Shown here: positions 29,076 to 38,542 of the stretch, piece by piece | How positions within the stretch are numbered: position 1 is the stretch's first letter | How the letters are laid out: every line of letters begins with the position of its first letter | Assembly: GCF_011299555.1 (NCBI RefSeq) | Contig: NZ_CP049857.1 | Location: 3,720,001-3,784,000, forward strand | Source of the DNA: Dysgonomonas sp. HDW5A | GTDB lineage: Bacteria; Bacteroidota; Bacteroidia; Bacteroidales; Dysgonomonadaceae | Length of the DNA: 64,000 nt | Direction of reading: 5' to 3' | Translations under genes and position numbers: made by a program | The notes under the pieces: model-generated | Database searches by the model: none | What the model was told of the DNA's origin: nothing | Seen by the model: only the letters and a program-made list of their open reading frames with translations

Positions 29076-29561
29076 ATGGCTGAAAAAATAGATGTATTAA
29101 AAGATGGTTCCAGAGAGGAGCAATATCAAAATATCCTACCTCAAATAAAAGCATTACTCGAAGGGGAGTCAGATACTATTGCCAATTTGGCTAATATATC
29201 GGCTGTTTTAAAAGAAGCTTTTAGTTTTCTCTGGGTGGGTTTTTACATAGTTAAAGGAGAGCAATTGGTATTAGGTCCTTTTCAGGGACGGATAGCTTGC
29301 ACCCGCATAAATTATGGCAAAGGAGTATGCGGAACGGCATGGAAAGAGAATCGCACGATAACAGTTGCAGATGTTAATACTTTTGCCGGACATATTGCTT
29401 GTGATAGTGAATCACGTTCGGAAATTGTAATACCAATACAAAAACAAGGCAAGGTTGTAGCTGTACTTGACGTTGACAGTGAGATAGAAGCCAATTTTTC
29501 GGAAGTAGATGCTAAATATCTACAGGAAATAGTCTGTATCTTAGAAAATATATATTCTTAA
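29076..29561 (+). CDS. msrC: Free methionine-(R)-sulfoxide reductase (GAF domain)
   Basis: This 161-residue single GAF-domain protein matches fRMsr (E. coli YebR). The three redox cysteines are Cys75, Cys85 and Cys109, within ACTRINYGKGVCGTAW and HIACDSESRSEIVIP, the latter being the fRMsr signature. It reduces free Met-R-sulfoxide using thioredoxin. It follows the DNA glycosylase by 63 bases; both are repair functions. A short AT-rich box after its stop resembles boxes after other operon genes. Confidence 0.9.
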   Translation: MAEKIDVLKDGSREEQYQNILPQIKALLEGESDTIANLANISAVLKEAFSFLWVGFYIVKGEQLVLGPFQGRIACTRINYGKGVCGTAWKENRTITVADVNTFAGHIACDSESRSEIVIPIQKQGKVVAVLDVDSEIEANFSEVDAKYLQEIVCILENIYS

Positions 29562-29662
29562 GATTTCATTCCTTTTATCGCTTTAGGAGTAGGGACGAAA
29601 GTTTATGTCTGTAGATACAACCGAAATATATCATTAAATATTTTCAATTACTAAATTATATC

Positions 29663-31921
29663 ATGAGAAAAACATTCCTTTATTTATTTTTAGGTTGTTT
29701 CAGTATAGTTGCTGCTCAAACAGAACCGGTTGATTATGTCAATCCGTTCATCGGTACAACTAATTACGGAACAACAAACCCGGGAGCCATGTGCCCTCAA
29801 AGTTTTATGTCGGTGACCCCTTTTAATGTAATGGGCTCAGACTTAAATAAAAGAGATAAAGATACCGGATGGTGGTCTACACCATATAGTTTCGATAACA
29901 AATACTTTACAGGGTATGCTCATGTAAACCTCAGTGGGGTAGGTTGCCCCGATATGAGCAGCCTTTTATTGATGCCTACATCAGGCGATTTGGAAGTCGA
30001 TTATCGAAAATACGGAAGTGAATATAAAAACGAAACTGCATCGCCCGGATATTACTCGAATTTACTGACAAAATATAATATCAAAACAGAGGTAAGTGCA
30101 ACCCCACGTGTTGGAATTGCACGTTTTACTTTTCCCAAAGGGCAAGCTAATATATTATTAAATCTAGGAGAAGGGCTTACTAACGAATCGGGTGCTATGA
30201 TTCGTAGAGTAAGTCCTACAGAAATAGAAGGAACTAAGCTTTTAGGTACATTCTGTTATACAGCTTCGCAAGCAGTATTTCCAATCTATTTTGTTATGAG
30301 GGTTAATAAGACGCCAGAAAATACAGGATATTGGAAATTACAGCGTCCCGGTGAAAAATGGGAACGTGAATGGAATTCCGATGCCGGAAAATACAAGTTG
30401 TATACAAGATATGACAAGGAAATCGCCGGGGATGATGTGGGTGCTTATTTTACTTTCGATGCAAAAGAAGGCGAAACTATCGAAGTTCAGATGGGTGTTT
30501 CTTTTGTTAGTATCGAAAATGCACGATTAAATTTGGAGACAGAGCAACCTAAAGCAGATTTTGACGCAGTGCATAAGGCTGCTCGTAAAAGCTGGAATGA
30601 TGATCTTTCCCGAATAATAGTAGAGGGTGGAACTGATGATCAAAAAACAGTATTTTATACAGGGCTTTATCATGCACTGGTACATCCGAATATTCTGCAA
30701 GACGTAAACGGACAATATCCGGCTATGGAAAGTTCTGAAATTAAAACGACCAATGAGAATCGTTATACAGTATTTTCTCTTTGGGATACATATCGCAATG
30801 TACACCAATTGATGACACTGGTATATCCTGAGCGTCAGATTCAAATGATGCATACCATGATAGATATGTACAAAGAACACGGATGGTTACCTAAGTGGGA
30901 GTTGTACGGACGTGAGACTTATACAATGGAGGGTGACCCTTCGATCCCTGTTATTGTAGATGCTTGGTTTAAAGGATTGAAAGATTTTGATGTGAATACA
31001 GCTTATGAGGCAATGTATAAATCGGCAACCTTACCAAGTAAAGAAAATTTGATGCGTCCTGATAATGACGATTATATGAAGCTTGGTTTTGTTCCTTTGC
31101 GTGGCGAGTTTGATAACTCGGTATCTCATGCTTTGGAATACTACATTGCAGACTGGAACTTAGCTCGTTTTGCTGAAGCTTTAGGTAAAAAAGAGGACGC
31201 AAAACTATTTTATAAAAGATCGTTGGGCTATAAACATTATTACGATAAAGAAACGGGGGCATTCCGTCCGATATTACCCGATGGAACATTCTTAACGCCG
31301 TTTAATCCTACTCAGGGAATGAATTTCGAACCAAATCCCGGATTTCACGAGGGATCTTCTTGGAATTATACATTTGCTGTACCGCATGATATACCCGGAT
31401 TAGCCAAGATTATGGGAGGCGACAAAGCTTTTGTCAATAAATTACAGTCGGTATTCGACAAAGGATATTTCGATGTTACTAATGAACCTGATATAAATTA
31501 CCCTCATTTCTTTAGTAATTTTAAAGGAGAAGAGTGGAGAACTCAAAAATTGGTAAAACAACTGTTAAACGATCACTTCACCAATTCACCCGGAGGATTA
31601 CCCGGAAATGATGATACAGGAACATTATCAACATGGGCTGTATTTAATATGATGGGTTTTTACCCCGAATGTCCGGGGCGACCTGATTATACTTTGGTAA
31701 CACCTACGTTTGACAAAATAACGATCAAACTGAATCCTGACTATTATAAGTCCGATAAAGTAGTTATAGAATCCGTAAAACCAATGGATACAGCCAATGC
31801 AAATTATATCGGTAGCCTTCGAATTGATGGAAAAGAGCATAATAGCTTTAGAATTACTCATGATGAGTTAACCGGAGCTAAAGAAATAAGATATTTATTA
31901 AAACCAATAGCCGATAAATAA
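29663..31921 (+). CDS. GH92 family alpha-mannosidase
   Basis: The 752-residue protein starts with a signal peptide (residues 1-18) and then VDYVNPFIGTTNYGTTNPGA, the GH92 N-terminal signature. The C-terminal GGLPGNDDTGTLSTWAVFNMMGFYPECPG block contains the conserved catalytic acids and the calcium site of the family. GH92 enzymes are calcium-dependent inverting exo-alpha-mannosidases that trim N-glycan or yeast mannan mannose. It is periplasmic or outer-membrane facing. A sialidase-like fusion protein follows 208 bases later, and a GH29 fucosidase lies 8 kb on, pointing to host-type glycan use. No SusC/SusD pair is nearby. Confidence 0.93.
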   Translation: MRKTFLYLFLGCFSIVAAQTEPVDYVNPFIGTTNYGTTNPGAMCPQSFMSVTPFNVMGSDLNKRDKDTGWWSTPYSFDNKYFTGYAHVNLSGVGCPDMSSLLLMPTSGDLEVDYRKYGSEYKNETASPGYYSNLLTKYNIKTEVSATPRVGIARFTFPKGQANILLNLGEGLTNESGAMIRRVSPTEIEGTKLLGTFCYTASQAVFPIYFVMRVNKTPENTGYWKLQRPGEKWEREWNSDAGKYKLYTRYDKEIAGDDVGAYFTFDAKEGETIEVQMGVSFVSIENARLNLETEQPKADFDAVHKAARKSWNDDLSRIIVEGGTDDQKTVFYTGLYHALVHPNILQDVNGQYPAMESSEIKTTNENRYTVFSLWDTYRNVHQLMTLVYPERQIQMMHTMIDMYKEHGWLPKWELYGRETYTMEGDPSIPVIVDAWFKGLKDFDVNTAYEAMYKSATLPSKENLMRPDNDDYMKLGFVPLRGEFDNSVSHALEYYIADWNLARFAEALGKKEDAKLFYKRSLGYKHYYDKETGAFRPILPDGTFLTPFNPTQGMNFEPNPGFHEGSSWNYTFAVPHDIPGLAKIMGGDKAFVNKLQSVFDKGYFDVTNEPDINYPHFFSNFKGEEWRTQKLVKQLLNDHFTNSPGGLPGNDDTGTLSTWAVFNMMGFYPECPGRPDYTLVTPTFDKITIKLNPDYYKSDKVVIESVKPMDTANANYIGSLRIDGKEHNSFRITHDELTGAKEIRYLLKPIADK

Positions 31922-32040
31922 AATAAGTCCACAGAACTATTTATTGCTTTGGGAAGCAAAACAACAATAGGTTGTTATGCTTTTAAAATGTATCATTAAA
32001 TATTTTCTTTTACTTATTATAATTTATTATTGATAAATTT

Positions 32041-32075
32041 AAAGACTCATATCTCAATTGCAGGTATGAGTCTTT
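32041..32075 (+). terminator. Terminator after the GH92 gene
   Basis: An 11-bp perfect stem (32041-32051 with 32065-32075) is followed by a T-rich run. It separates GH92 from the sialidase fusion. Confidence 0.7.
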
Positions 32076-32129
32076 ATTCTTAAAAAGAAACTCTCAAACT
32101 GAGAAATAAGTCTAATACTTTTTCATATT

Positions 32130-34127
32130 ATGAATAGAATCATCTTATTATTTATAGCTGTTTCTTTGCATGTCGGAATTTATGCACAAACCGAAAAGAA
32201 TAGTGTAGGAATAGACCTGATTCAGATTCCTGCGGGTTATTTTTGGATGGGGTCCGAAGGTAAAGGTGAAAACTATGATGAAGCACCTATGCACAAAGTA
32301 ATTATCAGTAAGCCTTTTAAAATGGGAGTAACTGAGGTGACAAATGTACAATACGAGCAGTTTGATCCATCGCATTCTAAATACAGGGGACGATATGGAT
32401 TATCTGAAAGTGACGATGATGCTGTTATATATGTCAATTATCATGAGGCAGTAGAATTCTGTAAATGGCTATCCGAGAAAGAGGGTAAAACATACCGCTT
32501 ACCAACAGAAGTAGAATGGGAATATGCGTGTCGTGCGGGTACTTATTCTCTCTTTTATACAGGTGATTACTTGCCGGACTCTTTCCTTAAAAACCAAAAA
32601 TTATATCGTGATCCAGTAGCTGTTTCTTTACAAGTAGGCCAAACCAAACCCAATAATTTAGGTCTGTATGATATGCATGGAAATGTCGAGGAATGGTGTT
32701 TAGACTGGTATGCACCATATAGTAAAAACGACAATCAAACTGATCCATTGGGCGGAAAAGATGGTTTATTTAGAGTTACCCGTGGTGGAAGCCACGGCAC
32801 ACCCACTGAATACCTTCGATCGGCAAATCGCATAGCAATGATTCCCGAAGATAAGCATTGGCTTACAGGGTTTAGAATCGTGCAGGCCGAATATCCTAGT
32901 AGTAACGATTATGTCGATCAGATTTCAATACCAATCAATATGTTGAATGTAAATCAGAGTCAACATATTTGGACAAAAGAGACAAAGGCTATATTCAAAG
33001 AACCAGTAAGATACGTTGTTGCTCCCGATTGCAAATCAGGCACTCCATTTTATTCACATAACCATTGCCCGACTATAACATGGTGTAATAATGGTGACTT
33101 ATTAGCTGTCTGGTTTACAGCAGAACAAGAAAACGGACGGGGAATAGAAATTATTGGAAGCAGATTACGAAAAGGACAAAGCGAATGGGAAGCTGCCTCG
33201 CGTTTTTTTAAAGTACCCGATCGTAATATGACAGGGTCAGCCTTATTTAATAAAGGAGGTGATACCCTGATGTACTTCAATGGGGTAGAAGCTGCCGGAG
33301 ATTGGCAGAATCTGGCAATAGTTCAACGAATCAGTACTGATAATGGGGCAACTTGGAGCAAACCACAAATAATAGCTTCTGAACATGGCAAACGTAATCA
33401 GGTTATATCAGGCACTATCCGGACTTCTAAAGGATGGCTGATACAGGCTGCCGATGCAACTCCTGAGGGTGAGGGAGGTACGGCAATTCATATAAGTAAA
33501 GACGGTGATAAAACATGGTGTGATCCGAATAGTGGTATCCCGAATAATTTTACAGAAGGTGGAACAGGCAGTAATATTGCAGGTATACATGCCGGAATAG
33601 TAGAGTTGAAAAATGGTGATCTTATGGCTTTAGGACGTGGTGATGCTATCAAAAACAAAGAAGGATTGCTTCGTATGCCTATGAGTATTTCAACCAATAT
33701 GGGGCAAACTTGGCAATACACCGCATCAGAATTACCTCCAATAGATGGAGGACAGCGTTTGGTATTAATGAGGCTAAATGAAGGTCCACTAATCGTGATA
33801 TCTTTTACCCATCATCCATATCGTTTAAAAAACAATGGCGAAGAAGGCATGACATTTATTGATTCTGAAGGTAAAGAGTTTATCGGATACGGGGCTTATG
33901 CTGCATTATCTTGGGATGAAGGTAAAACATGGCCTGTAAAGAAACTAATTACAGACGGAAAAGAACGATTATTATATGGGCAAGCATGGACCGGACATTT
34001 CTTAATGGACAAAACTCATGCTGAACCTCGTGGCTATCTTGCTGCGACACAGTCTCCTGATAATATGATACATCTGATAAGTAGTGGGATACATTATCAG
34101 TTTAACCTAAAGTGGCTTATTGAATAA
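32130..34127 (+). CDS. SUMF1/FGE-like domain fused to a sialidase-like BNR domain
   Basis: The 665-residue secreted protein (signal peptide 1-19) has two parts. Residues about 25-265 form a formylglycine-generating-enzyme-like (SUMF1) domain: MGSEG, VTNVQYEQF, LPTEVEWEYACRAGT, GLYDMHGNVEEWCLDWY and GGSHG. The usual Cys pair near its C-terminus is absent (the segment reads GTPTEYLRSANR), so it is unlikely to make formylglycine and may bind glycans instead. Residues about 300-660 form a six-bladed sialidase-superfamily propeller with Asp-box repeats (STDNGATW, SKDGDKTW, STNMGQTW, SWDEGKTW). Sialidase activity is plausible but the catalytic Arg triad was not mapped. Confidence 0.8.
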   Translation: MNRIILLFIAVSLHVGIYAQTEKNSVGIDLIQIPAGYFWMGSEGKGENYDEAPMHKVIISKPFKMGVTEVTNVQYEQFDPSHSKYRGRYGLSESDDDAVIYVNYHEAVEFCKWLSEKEGKTYRLPTEVEWEYACRAGTYSLFYTGDYLPDSFLKNQKLYRDPVAVSLQVGQTKPNNLGLYDMHGNVEEWCLDWYAPYSKNDNQTDPLGGKDGLFRVTRGGSHGTPTEYLRSANRIAMIPEDKHWLTGFRIVQAEYPSSNDYVDQISIPINMLNVNQSQHIWTKETKAIFKEPVRYVVAPDCKSGTPFYSHNHCPTITWCNNGDLLAVWFTAEQENGRGIEIIGSRLRKGQSEWEAASRFFKVPDRNMTGSALFNKGGDTLMYFNGVEAAGDWQNLAIVQRISTDNGATWSKPQIIASEHGKRNQVISGTIRTSKGWLIQAADATPEGEGGTAIHISKDGDKTWCDPNSGIPNNFTEGGTGSNIAGIHAGIVELKNGDLMALGRGDAIKNKEGLLRMPMSISTNMGQTWQYTASELPPIDGGQRLVLMRLNEGPLIVISFTHHPYRLKNNGEEGMTFIDSEGKEFIGYGAYAALSWDEGKTWPVKKLITDGKERLLYGQAWTGHFLMDKTHAEPRGYLAATQSPDNMIHLISSGIHYQFNLKWLIE

Positions 34128-34146
34128 ATCAATATAAAACTTTAGT

Positions 34147-34187
34147 AAGAGCAACTGTTATATATGCTTGTTTCACAGTTGCTTTTC
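34147..34187 (+). terminator. Terminator after the sialidase fusion gene
   Basis: A stem of about 12 bp (34147-34158 with 34175-34186) has a 16-base loop and ends in a T-rich run. Confidence 0.65.
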
Positions 34188-34199
34188 TTAATTAACACT

Positions 34200-34268
34200 T
34201 ATAGATGTCAAGCTTATGTAAACTTAACTTTTTTGCATAAAATGCAACTATACAATTAGATAGTTTTG
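34200..34268 (+). repeat. Duplicated promoter region, copy 1
   Basis: This 69-base block matches the block at 34854-34922 without any gap and with a highly conserved first half. Both end in TAGTTTTG, a perfect TAnnTTTG -7 box, 22-24 bases before the ATG of the two paralogous genes. The usual TTTG -33 box would be 25 bases upstream, which is too far, so activation by another factor is possible. Confidence 0.75.
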
Positions 34269-34291
34269 TGAAAATATCTAATTACACTGTG

Positions 34292-34828
34292 ATGATACTT
34301 CTAAAACCTTATTCTTATACAACAATTACATTCTGTATTATAACTATATCGATTCAAGCTCAATCGTTATCAATAAACGATGACCGAAAACGATTCCTTT
34401 TAGAAGATATTAAACCGCCTCAGACAAAATCAAAGCTCATTTTAGAACAAGATAAATCATCTTCTAAAGCTATAAGTAATGAAGATTTATTAGGCATTAG
34501 TAAAAAATATAAATCGGGAGGTGAAAAGTTTGATGATAAATACGATACAAAGACTCTGGAATCAACAATGAAAGGCTTTAATTTTCTTGAAAATGACAGT
34601 TGTACGTCTACAAAGACCGTTCTTAACGGAGGGAAAGCATATCTTATTCCCGTAAAAGACTCCGATCGTCAGCTAGACAAACTATCTCAAAAAGAACGTA
34701 TGCAAGGTGTCATGATAAATGCTACTGTTGGTGGGTTTAATTTTAGCGGATGGGAGAAAAAGAAGCTATCTAAAAAGTCGAAGGAAATATTGCAAAACCT
34801 TTACAGAATACAAGTTCAAGAAGAATAA
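34292..34828 (+). CDS. Small secreted protein of unknown function, paralogue 1
   Basis: I start at the ATG at 34292, giving 178 residues; an in-frame GTG at 34268 lies within the predicted promoter box and is unlikely. A signal peptide (about residues 1-24, ending SIQAQS) precedes a Lys/Ser-rich, low-complexity chain. It shares with the next gene the stretches SIQAQ, KKYKSGG and a C-terminal KKLSKKSKEIL. I do not recognise the family. It is probably periplasmic or surface-exposed. The two copies arose by tandem duplication including the promoter. Confidence 0.65.
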   Translation: MILLKPYSYTTITFCIITISIQAQSLSINDDRKRFLLEDIKPPQTKSKLILEQDKSSSKAISNEDLLGISKKYKSGGEKFDDKYDTKTLESTMKGFNFLENDSCTSTKTVLNGGKAYLIPVKDSDRQLDKLSQKERMQGVMINATVGGFNFSGWEKKKLSKKSKEILQNLYRIQVQEE

Positions 34829-34853
34829 AAGCTTCATGAACTTAATTAATATT

Positions 34854-34922
34854 TATAGATGTAAAGCTTATGTAACCTTAACGTTTTTGTATATAAAGCA
34901 ACATTCCCTTTTAGTAGTTTTG
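34854..34922 (+). repeat. Duplicated promoter region, copy 2
   Basis: Second copy of the 69-base block at 34200-34268, again ending with TAGTTTTG and placed 22 bases before its ATG. Confidence 0.75.
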
Positions 34923-34943
34923 CACAAATAGAAAATCAAGGGA

Positions 34944-35441
34944 ATGGATCTCCGTCAGAAATATGTTACAAGTTTTGTTTTTGTAGTTATATCAATATCG
35001 ATACAAGCACAAAATCTTAAATCTTCCATTAAAGATGATATAAAGAAAGATCTGTTGAAACAGATAAAACCAACACTTTCGACTCCCGGTTCCACCATGG
35101 AGAAATCTCCTTTAAACTCGAAAGCTGTACAGGAAGACAATCTTCTTGAGTTTTACAAAAAATACAAATCAGGTTCAGGAGGCGCTGAATTCGAAACAAA
35201 ATACCAGATTAGTCCTAACGTAACTACATATAACGGAAAAGATCCCATTAATAAGCAATCGGATGGTCATGTTGAACCTGTATTCCAAGGTGGACATTGG
35301 ATTTTAGCAAATCCAACAAGGCGAGTTGATGGATTAGTTGTACCTTCCGGAATGGATCTTGCAGGAGGTGGTAAAAAGAAATTATCAAAAAAATCAAGAG
35401 ATATTCTAACAAATGTTTTGGGTATGTCAATAGATGAATAA
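34944..35441 (+). CDS. Small secreted protein of unknown function, paralogue 2
   Basis: The 165-residue protein has a signal peptide ending SIQAQ and a mature chain with DDIKKDLLKQIKPT, FYKKYKSGSGGAEF and the C-terminal KKKLSKKSRDIL, which align with the upstream paralogue; the middle (about residues 75-140) has diverged, with Gly-rich GGHW and AGGGKKK segments. I know no function. The fixed spacing to a duplicated promoter shows that it is an expressed gene, not a shadow. It converges on the U32 gene 21 bases beyond. Confidence 0.65.
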   Translation: MDLRQKYVTSFVFVVISISIQAQNLKSSIKDDIKKDLLKQIKPTLSTPGSTMEKSPLNSKAVQEDNLLEFYKKYKSGSGGAEFETKYQISPNVTTYNGKDPINKQSDGHVEPVFQGGHWILANPTRRVDGLVVPSGMDLAGGGKKKLSKKSRDILTNVLGMSIDE

Positions 35442-35461
35442 TCACGATTATTGATACATTA

Positions 35462-37285
35462 TTAATCATTGAAAACTTTCATCTCACAATTTTTACAATC
35501 AAACTCAAGCCTCAATTTGGTTGCATTGTATAATAAATGAAATGGTTCTTGATAGGGTGGGCGAGTAGACGTTTCTTTAGGACAACATCCCATTGATTGC
35601 TTAATACAATGGCGTGTAAACATCAATGGTACACCTTTCTGAGCTTTCTTTTCGAAAGCAACTTGTTCTATTGTAGATTGATGCTGTATATAAAATTGTT
35701 TACTCTTATCATTCGAGACATTGCCTAAATAAGTAATTTTTTTTGTCGGAAAAGAATGAGATGTTTGGATATGAATCACCTCTTCTTGTGGATATTCTTC
35801 CAAACGTTTTTCTAAAAGCAAATCGGTTAAACTTCGTCTCCATTCCGAAATTACAGAAGCAGGAATAAACCAATTATCAGTTAATCTTATTTTGACATCA
35901 GTTACCCTGAAAATAGTATTACCTGTTTTACTCAGGTTATTCTTTATATTTTCGGTTTGATCTTTTTGGGCTAGTTCTTTATTATAATTGATGTCTAAAG
36001 AAGTCTCAATACCATCTTCGTCTTCTATAGTCAGTTTAAATCCATCCTTCGTTTCTGAAAGAACTATATCAGCATTAATTTTACGGTCTGCCGATTTTTT
36101 ATTCAAGACTTTCTCAAATTCGTGATCATAGTTTCTATAAACGAAAGTGCCTTTTCTCAAAGACAAATGACTTTCAGCCGGAAAAACCTTCTCTCCTTCG
36201 ATCTTATTAACTCGTAAGCCTTGTAATTCTTTCGCATCATTCAAAAAACAAAGACCATCTCCATTATTAAGCTGTTTCGTTCCTGATAAAGTAAAAAAAC
36301 GATCAAACACTTCTTTTATTTTACCAATAGGTTCACCTATCGATTTTGGAGAATCTATAGACCACATATCGGGAGTCCGACCATTAAAAAAGTACTCGGT
36401 ATATCCTCTGTTGAAACTTTTTTCGAGATTAGGAGTAAATGTATAAGTACTTTTCCCTGTAGAAGCTCGTATATATTGTTTGCGATGAGCTAATATTTCA
36501 TCTAATTTCTGTCTATAATAGGTTACTACATTTTTCACATACGACAAATCTTTTAACCGCCCTTCAATCTTAAGAGAGCTGACTCCGGCATCTATCATTT
36601 CTTCAAGATGATCCGATAAATTCAGATCTTTCATTGAGAGCAAATGCTTCTTTTGTACGACACTCTTTCCCTCATTATCCGTAAGAGTATAAGGCAAACG
36701 GCAAAATTGTGCACACGAACCCCTATTGGCACTTCGGTTTGATATCGCTTCACTCAAATAACATTGTCCACTATAACATACGCACAGGGCTCCATGTACA
36801 AATGCTTCCAGAGGGGTAGATATTTCTGATGCAATTTCCTTAATTTCAGACATTGTCAATTCACGGGCTAATACAATCTGAGAAAAACCGGCTTGTTCCA
36901 GAAATTTAGCTTTTTCAGCAGTTCTGTTATCATTTTGAGTACTCGCATGCAAAGGAATAGGAGGGAGGTTGAGCATCATAATACCCATATCCTGTATAAT
37001 CAGAGCATCAACTTTAGCATTGTATAATTCCCAAATCAGCTTTTCCGTTTCAGCCAATTCATCATCTTTTATAATAGTATTTAAAGCAACATAAACCCGT
37101 GCTTTAAATTGATGTGCATACTTAGCTAAAGCCTCTATATCCTCTAAAGTATTTCCTGCATTGGCACGTGCACTAAACTTAGGTGCACCGATGTATACAG
37201 CATCAGCACCATGGTTAATAGCCTCAATTCCACATTCCAAGTTTTTGGCAGGAGCAAGTAATTCTATTTTTCGAGCGTTTATCAA
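35462..37285 (-). CDS. Peptidase U32 family protein (RlhA/YegQ-type) with DUF3656
   Basis: The 607-residue protein starts with the U32 barrel: ELLAPAKNLECGIEAINHGADAVYIG. The conserved Cys region CVCYSGQCYLSEAISNRSANRGSCAQFCR provides the four cysteines proposed to hold an iron-sulfur cluster, and SMKDLNL and GVSSLKIEGRLK follow. The C-terminal 230 residues are a DUF3656-type extension. Although labelled a collagenase-like peptidase, E. coli homologues (RlhA, YegQ/TrhP, UbiU) act in RNA hydroxylation or ubiquinone synthesis; an RlhA-like 23S rRNA hydroxylation role is the best guess for this long form. It is monocistronic. Confidence 0.85.
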   Translation of the reverse strand: MINARKIELLAPAKNLECGIEAINHGADAVYIGAPKFSARANAGNTLEDIEALAKYAHQFKARVYVALNTIIKDDELAETEKLIWELYNAKVDALIIQDMGIMMLNLPPIPLHASTQNDNRTAEKAKFLEQAGFSQIVLARELTMSEIKEIASEISTPLEAFVHGALCVCYSGQCYLSEAISNRSANRGSCAQFCRLPYTLTDNEGKSVVQKKHLLSMKDLNLSDHLEEMIDAGVSSLKIEGRLKDLSYVKNVVTYYRQKLDEILAHRKQYIRASTGKSTYTFTPNLEKSFNRGYTEYFFNGRTPDMWSIDSPKSIGEPIGKIKEVFDRFFTLSGTKQLNNGDGLCFLNDAKELQGLRVNKIEGEKVFPAESHLSLRKGTFVYRNYDHEFEKVLNKKSADRKINADIVLSETKDGFKLTIEDEDGIETSLDINYNKELAQKDQTENIKNNLSKTGNTIFRVTDVKIRLTDNWFIPASVISEWRRSLTDLLLEKRLEEYPQEEVIHIQTSHSFPTKKITYLGNVSNDKSKQFYIQHQSTIEQVAFEKKAQKGVPLMFTRHCIKQSMGCCPKETSTRPPYQEPFHLLYNATKLRLEFDCKNCEMKVFND

Positions 37286-37437
37286 TTGATTCGTATTTAT
37301 GAAACGACAAAGATACTAAATATTGGATTCTTATAATAGCATTTTATTTCTACCTAGTTCTATTTTCGACTAAATCGAGAGACCTTTATTTCTTTTTTGT
37401 TAGTCTCGTAAATAAATTTTGTACTTTTGTCCGCAAT

Positions 37438-37452
37438 AAGGTCTTAGACCTT
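37438..37452. repeat. GGTC-N3-GACC palindrome upstream of coaA
   Basis: AAGGTC-TTA-GACCTT is a perfect inverted repeat. Unlike the other copies it is not at a stop codon; it lies just after a TACTTTTG box (37422-37429) and so near the 5' end of the coaA transcript. Confidence 0.5.
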
Positions 37453-37544
37453 TTTATTGCTTTGGTAAGCACTATTAATTAGTCCTGAGAAATATAGCAA
37501 TAGATAGTTTGTAAAATTAGTATCGAAACCTGAGACAATAATAA

Positions 37545-38486
37545 ATGGATATTTCTTCTCAGAGCCCTTATATGCTGTTTAATCGCGACAAGTGGGCTGC
37601 TCTAAGACAATCGGAACCAATGACTCTTACCCAAGAAGAACTGGAAGAATTAAAAGGTATAAATGAAGAACTATCGATGGAGGAAGTTCAGGATATATAC
37701 CTGCCTTTGACCCGATTGTTGAGTTATTATGTAAATGCAACAAAAAGCAGGCAAGCTGCCATGATGGAATTTCTGAATGAAAAGGCATTGAAAATTCCAT
37801 TTATTATAGGTGTCGCAGGAAGTGTCTCTGTTGGGAAGAGTACTACAGCCCGTGTGCTCGAAGCATTAATAAGCCGCTGGAAAGAAAACTCAAAAGTTGC
37901 ACTTATTACGACTGATGGTTTTTTATATCCTAATGCTATTCTCGAGGAAAAAGGATTGATGTTGAAAAAAGGTTTCCCCCAATCATATGATATACATCGC
38001 TTACTTCAATTTGTAAGTGATGTTAAGTCAGGAAAACCGGAAGTCAAAGCACCCAAATACTCACATCTTATCTATGATGTTATCCCCGATGAGTATGAGA
38101 TAATTAAACAACCTGATATTTTGATAATAGAAGGGTTAAATGTTTTGCAAAGCGGAATGGATTATCCCAAAAGCAAACCCAGAGTTTTCGTGTCTGACTA
38201 TCTGAATTTTTCGATTTACGTAGATGCCGAAGAAGATATGCTTGAACAGTGGTATGTATCTCGATTTATGAAATTCAGAAACGGAGCATTTACTGATCCA
38301 AAATCATATTTTTACAGTTTTACCCAACTTACAGATGCCAATGCTATCAATATGGCCAAAAGTATTTGGAGAGAAATAAACCGAAAAAATCTGAGGAAAA
38401 ATATACTTCCCACACGTGAACGTGCAAGTCTTATCTTACATAAGAGTGAAGACCATAGGGTCGATTATGTTCGATTAAGAAAGTAA
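37545..38486 (+). CDS. coaA: Type I pantothenate kinase
   Basis: The 313-residue P-loop kinase phosphorylates pantothenate, the first step of CoA synthesis. The N-terminal [15 protein letters not shown] and [33 protein letters not shown] are CoaA hallmarks, [15 protein letters not shown] is the P-loop, and DGFLYPN and KGFPQSYD the substrate blocks. Feedback by CoA is known in this family. The type I enzyme is uncommon in Bacteroidetes, which usually rely on type III CoaX; I cannot see whether coaX exists elsewhere. Candidate -7 box TACTTTTG lies 116 bases upstream. Confidence 0.94.
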   Translation: MDISSQSPYMLFNRDKWAALRQSEPMTLTQEELEELKGINEELSMEEVQDIYLPLTRLLSYYVNATKSRQAAMMEFLNEKALKIPFIIGVAGSVSVGKSTTARVLEALISRWKENSKVALITTDGFLYPNAILEEKGLMLKKGFPQSYDIHRLLQFVSDVKSGKPEVKAPKYSHLIYDVIPDEYEIIKQPDILIIEGLNVLQSGMDYPKSKPRVFVSDYLNFSIYVDAEEDMLEQWYVSRFMKFRNGAFTDPKSYFYSFTQLTDANAINMAKSIWREINRKNLRKNILPTRERASLILHKSEDHRVDYVRLRK

Positions 38487-38542
38487 TGTAAAAGGCTACA
38501 TTTAGTAATATAAATAATTCATAATACAATAAATCTCAGAAT

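Noticed and set aside
34268-34291. GTG start for the first secreted paralogue
   Set aside because: The GTG is the last base of the TAGTTTTG promoter box; the ATG at 34292 matches the spacing of the second paralogue.
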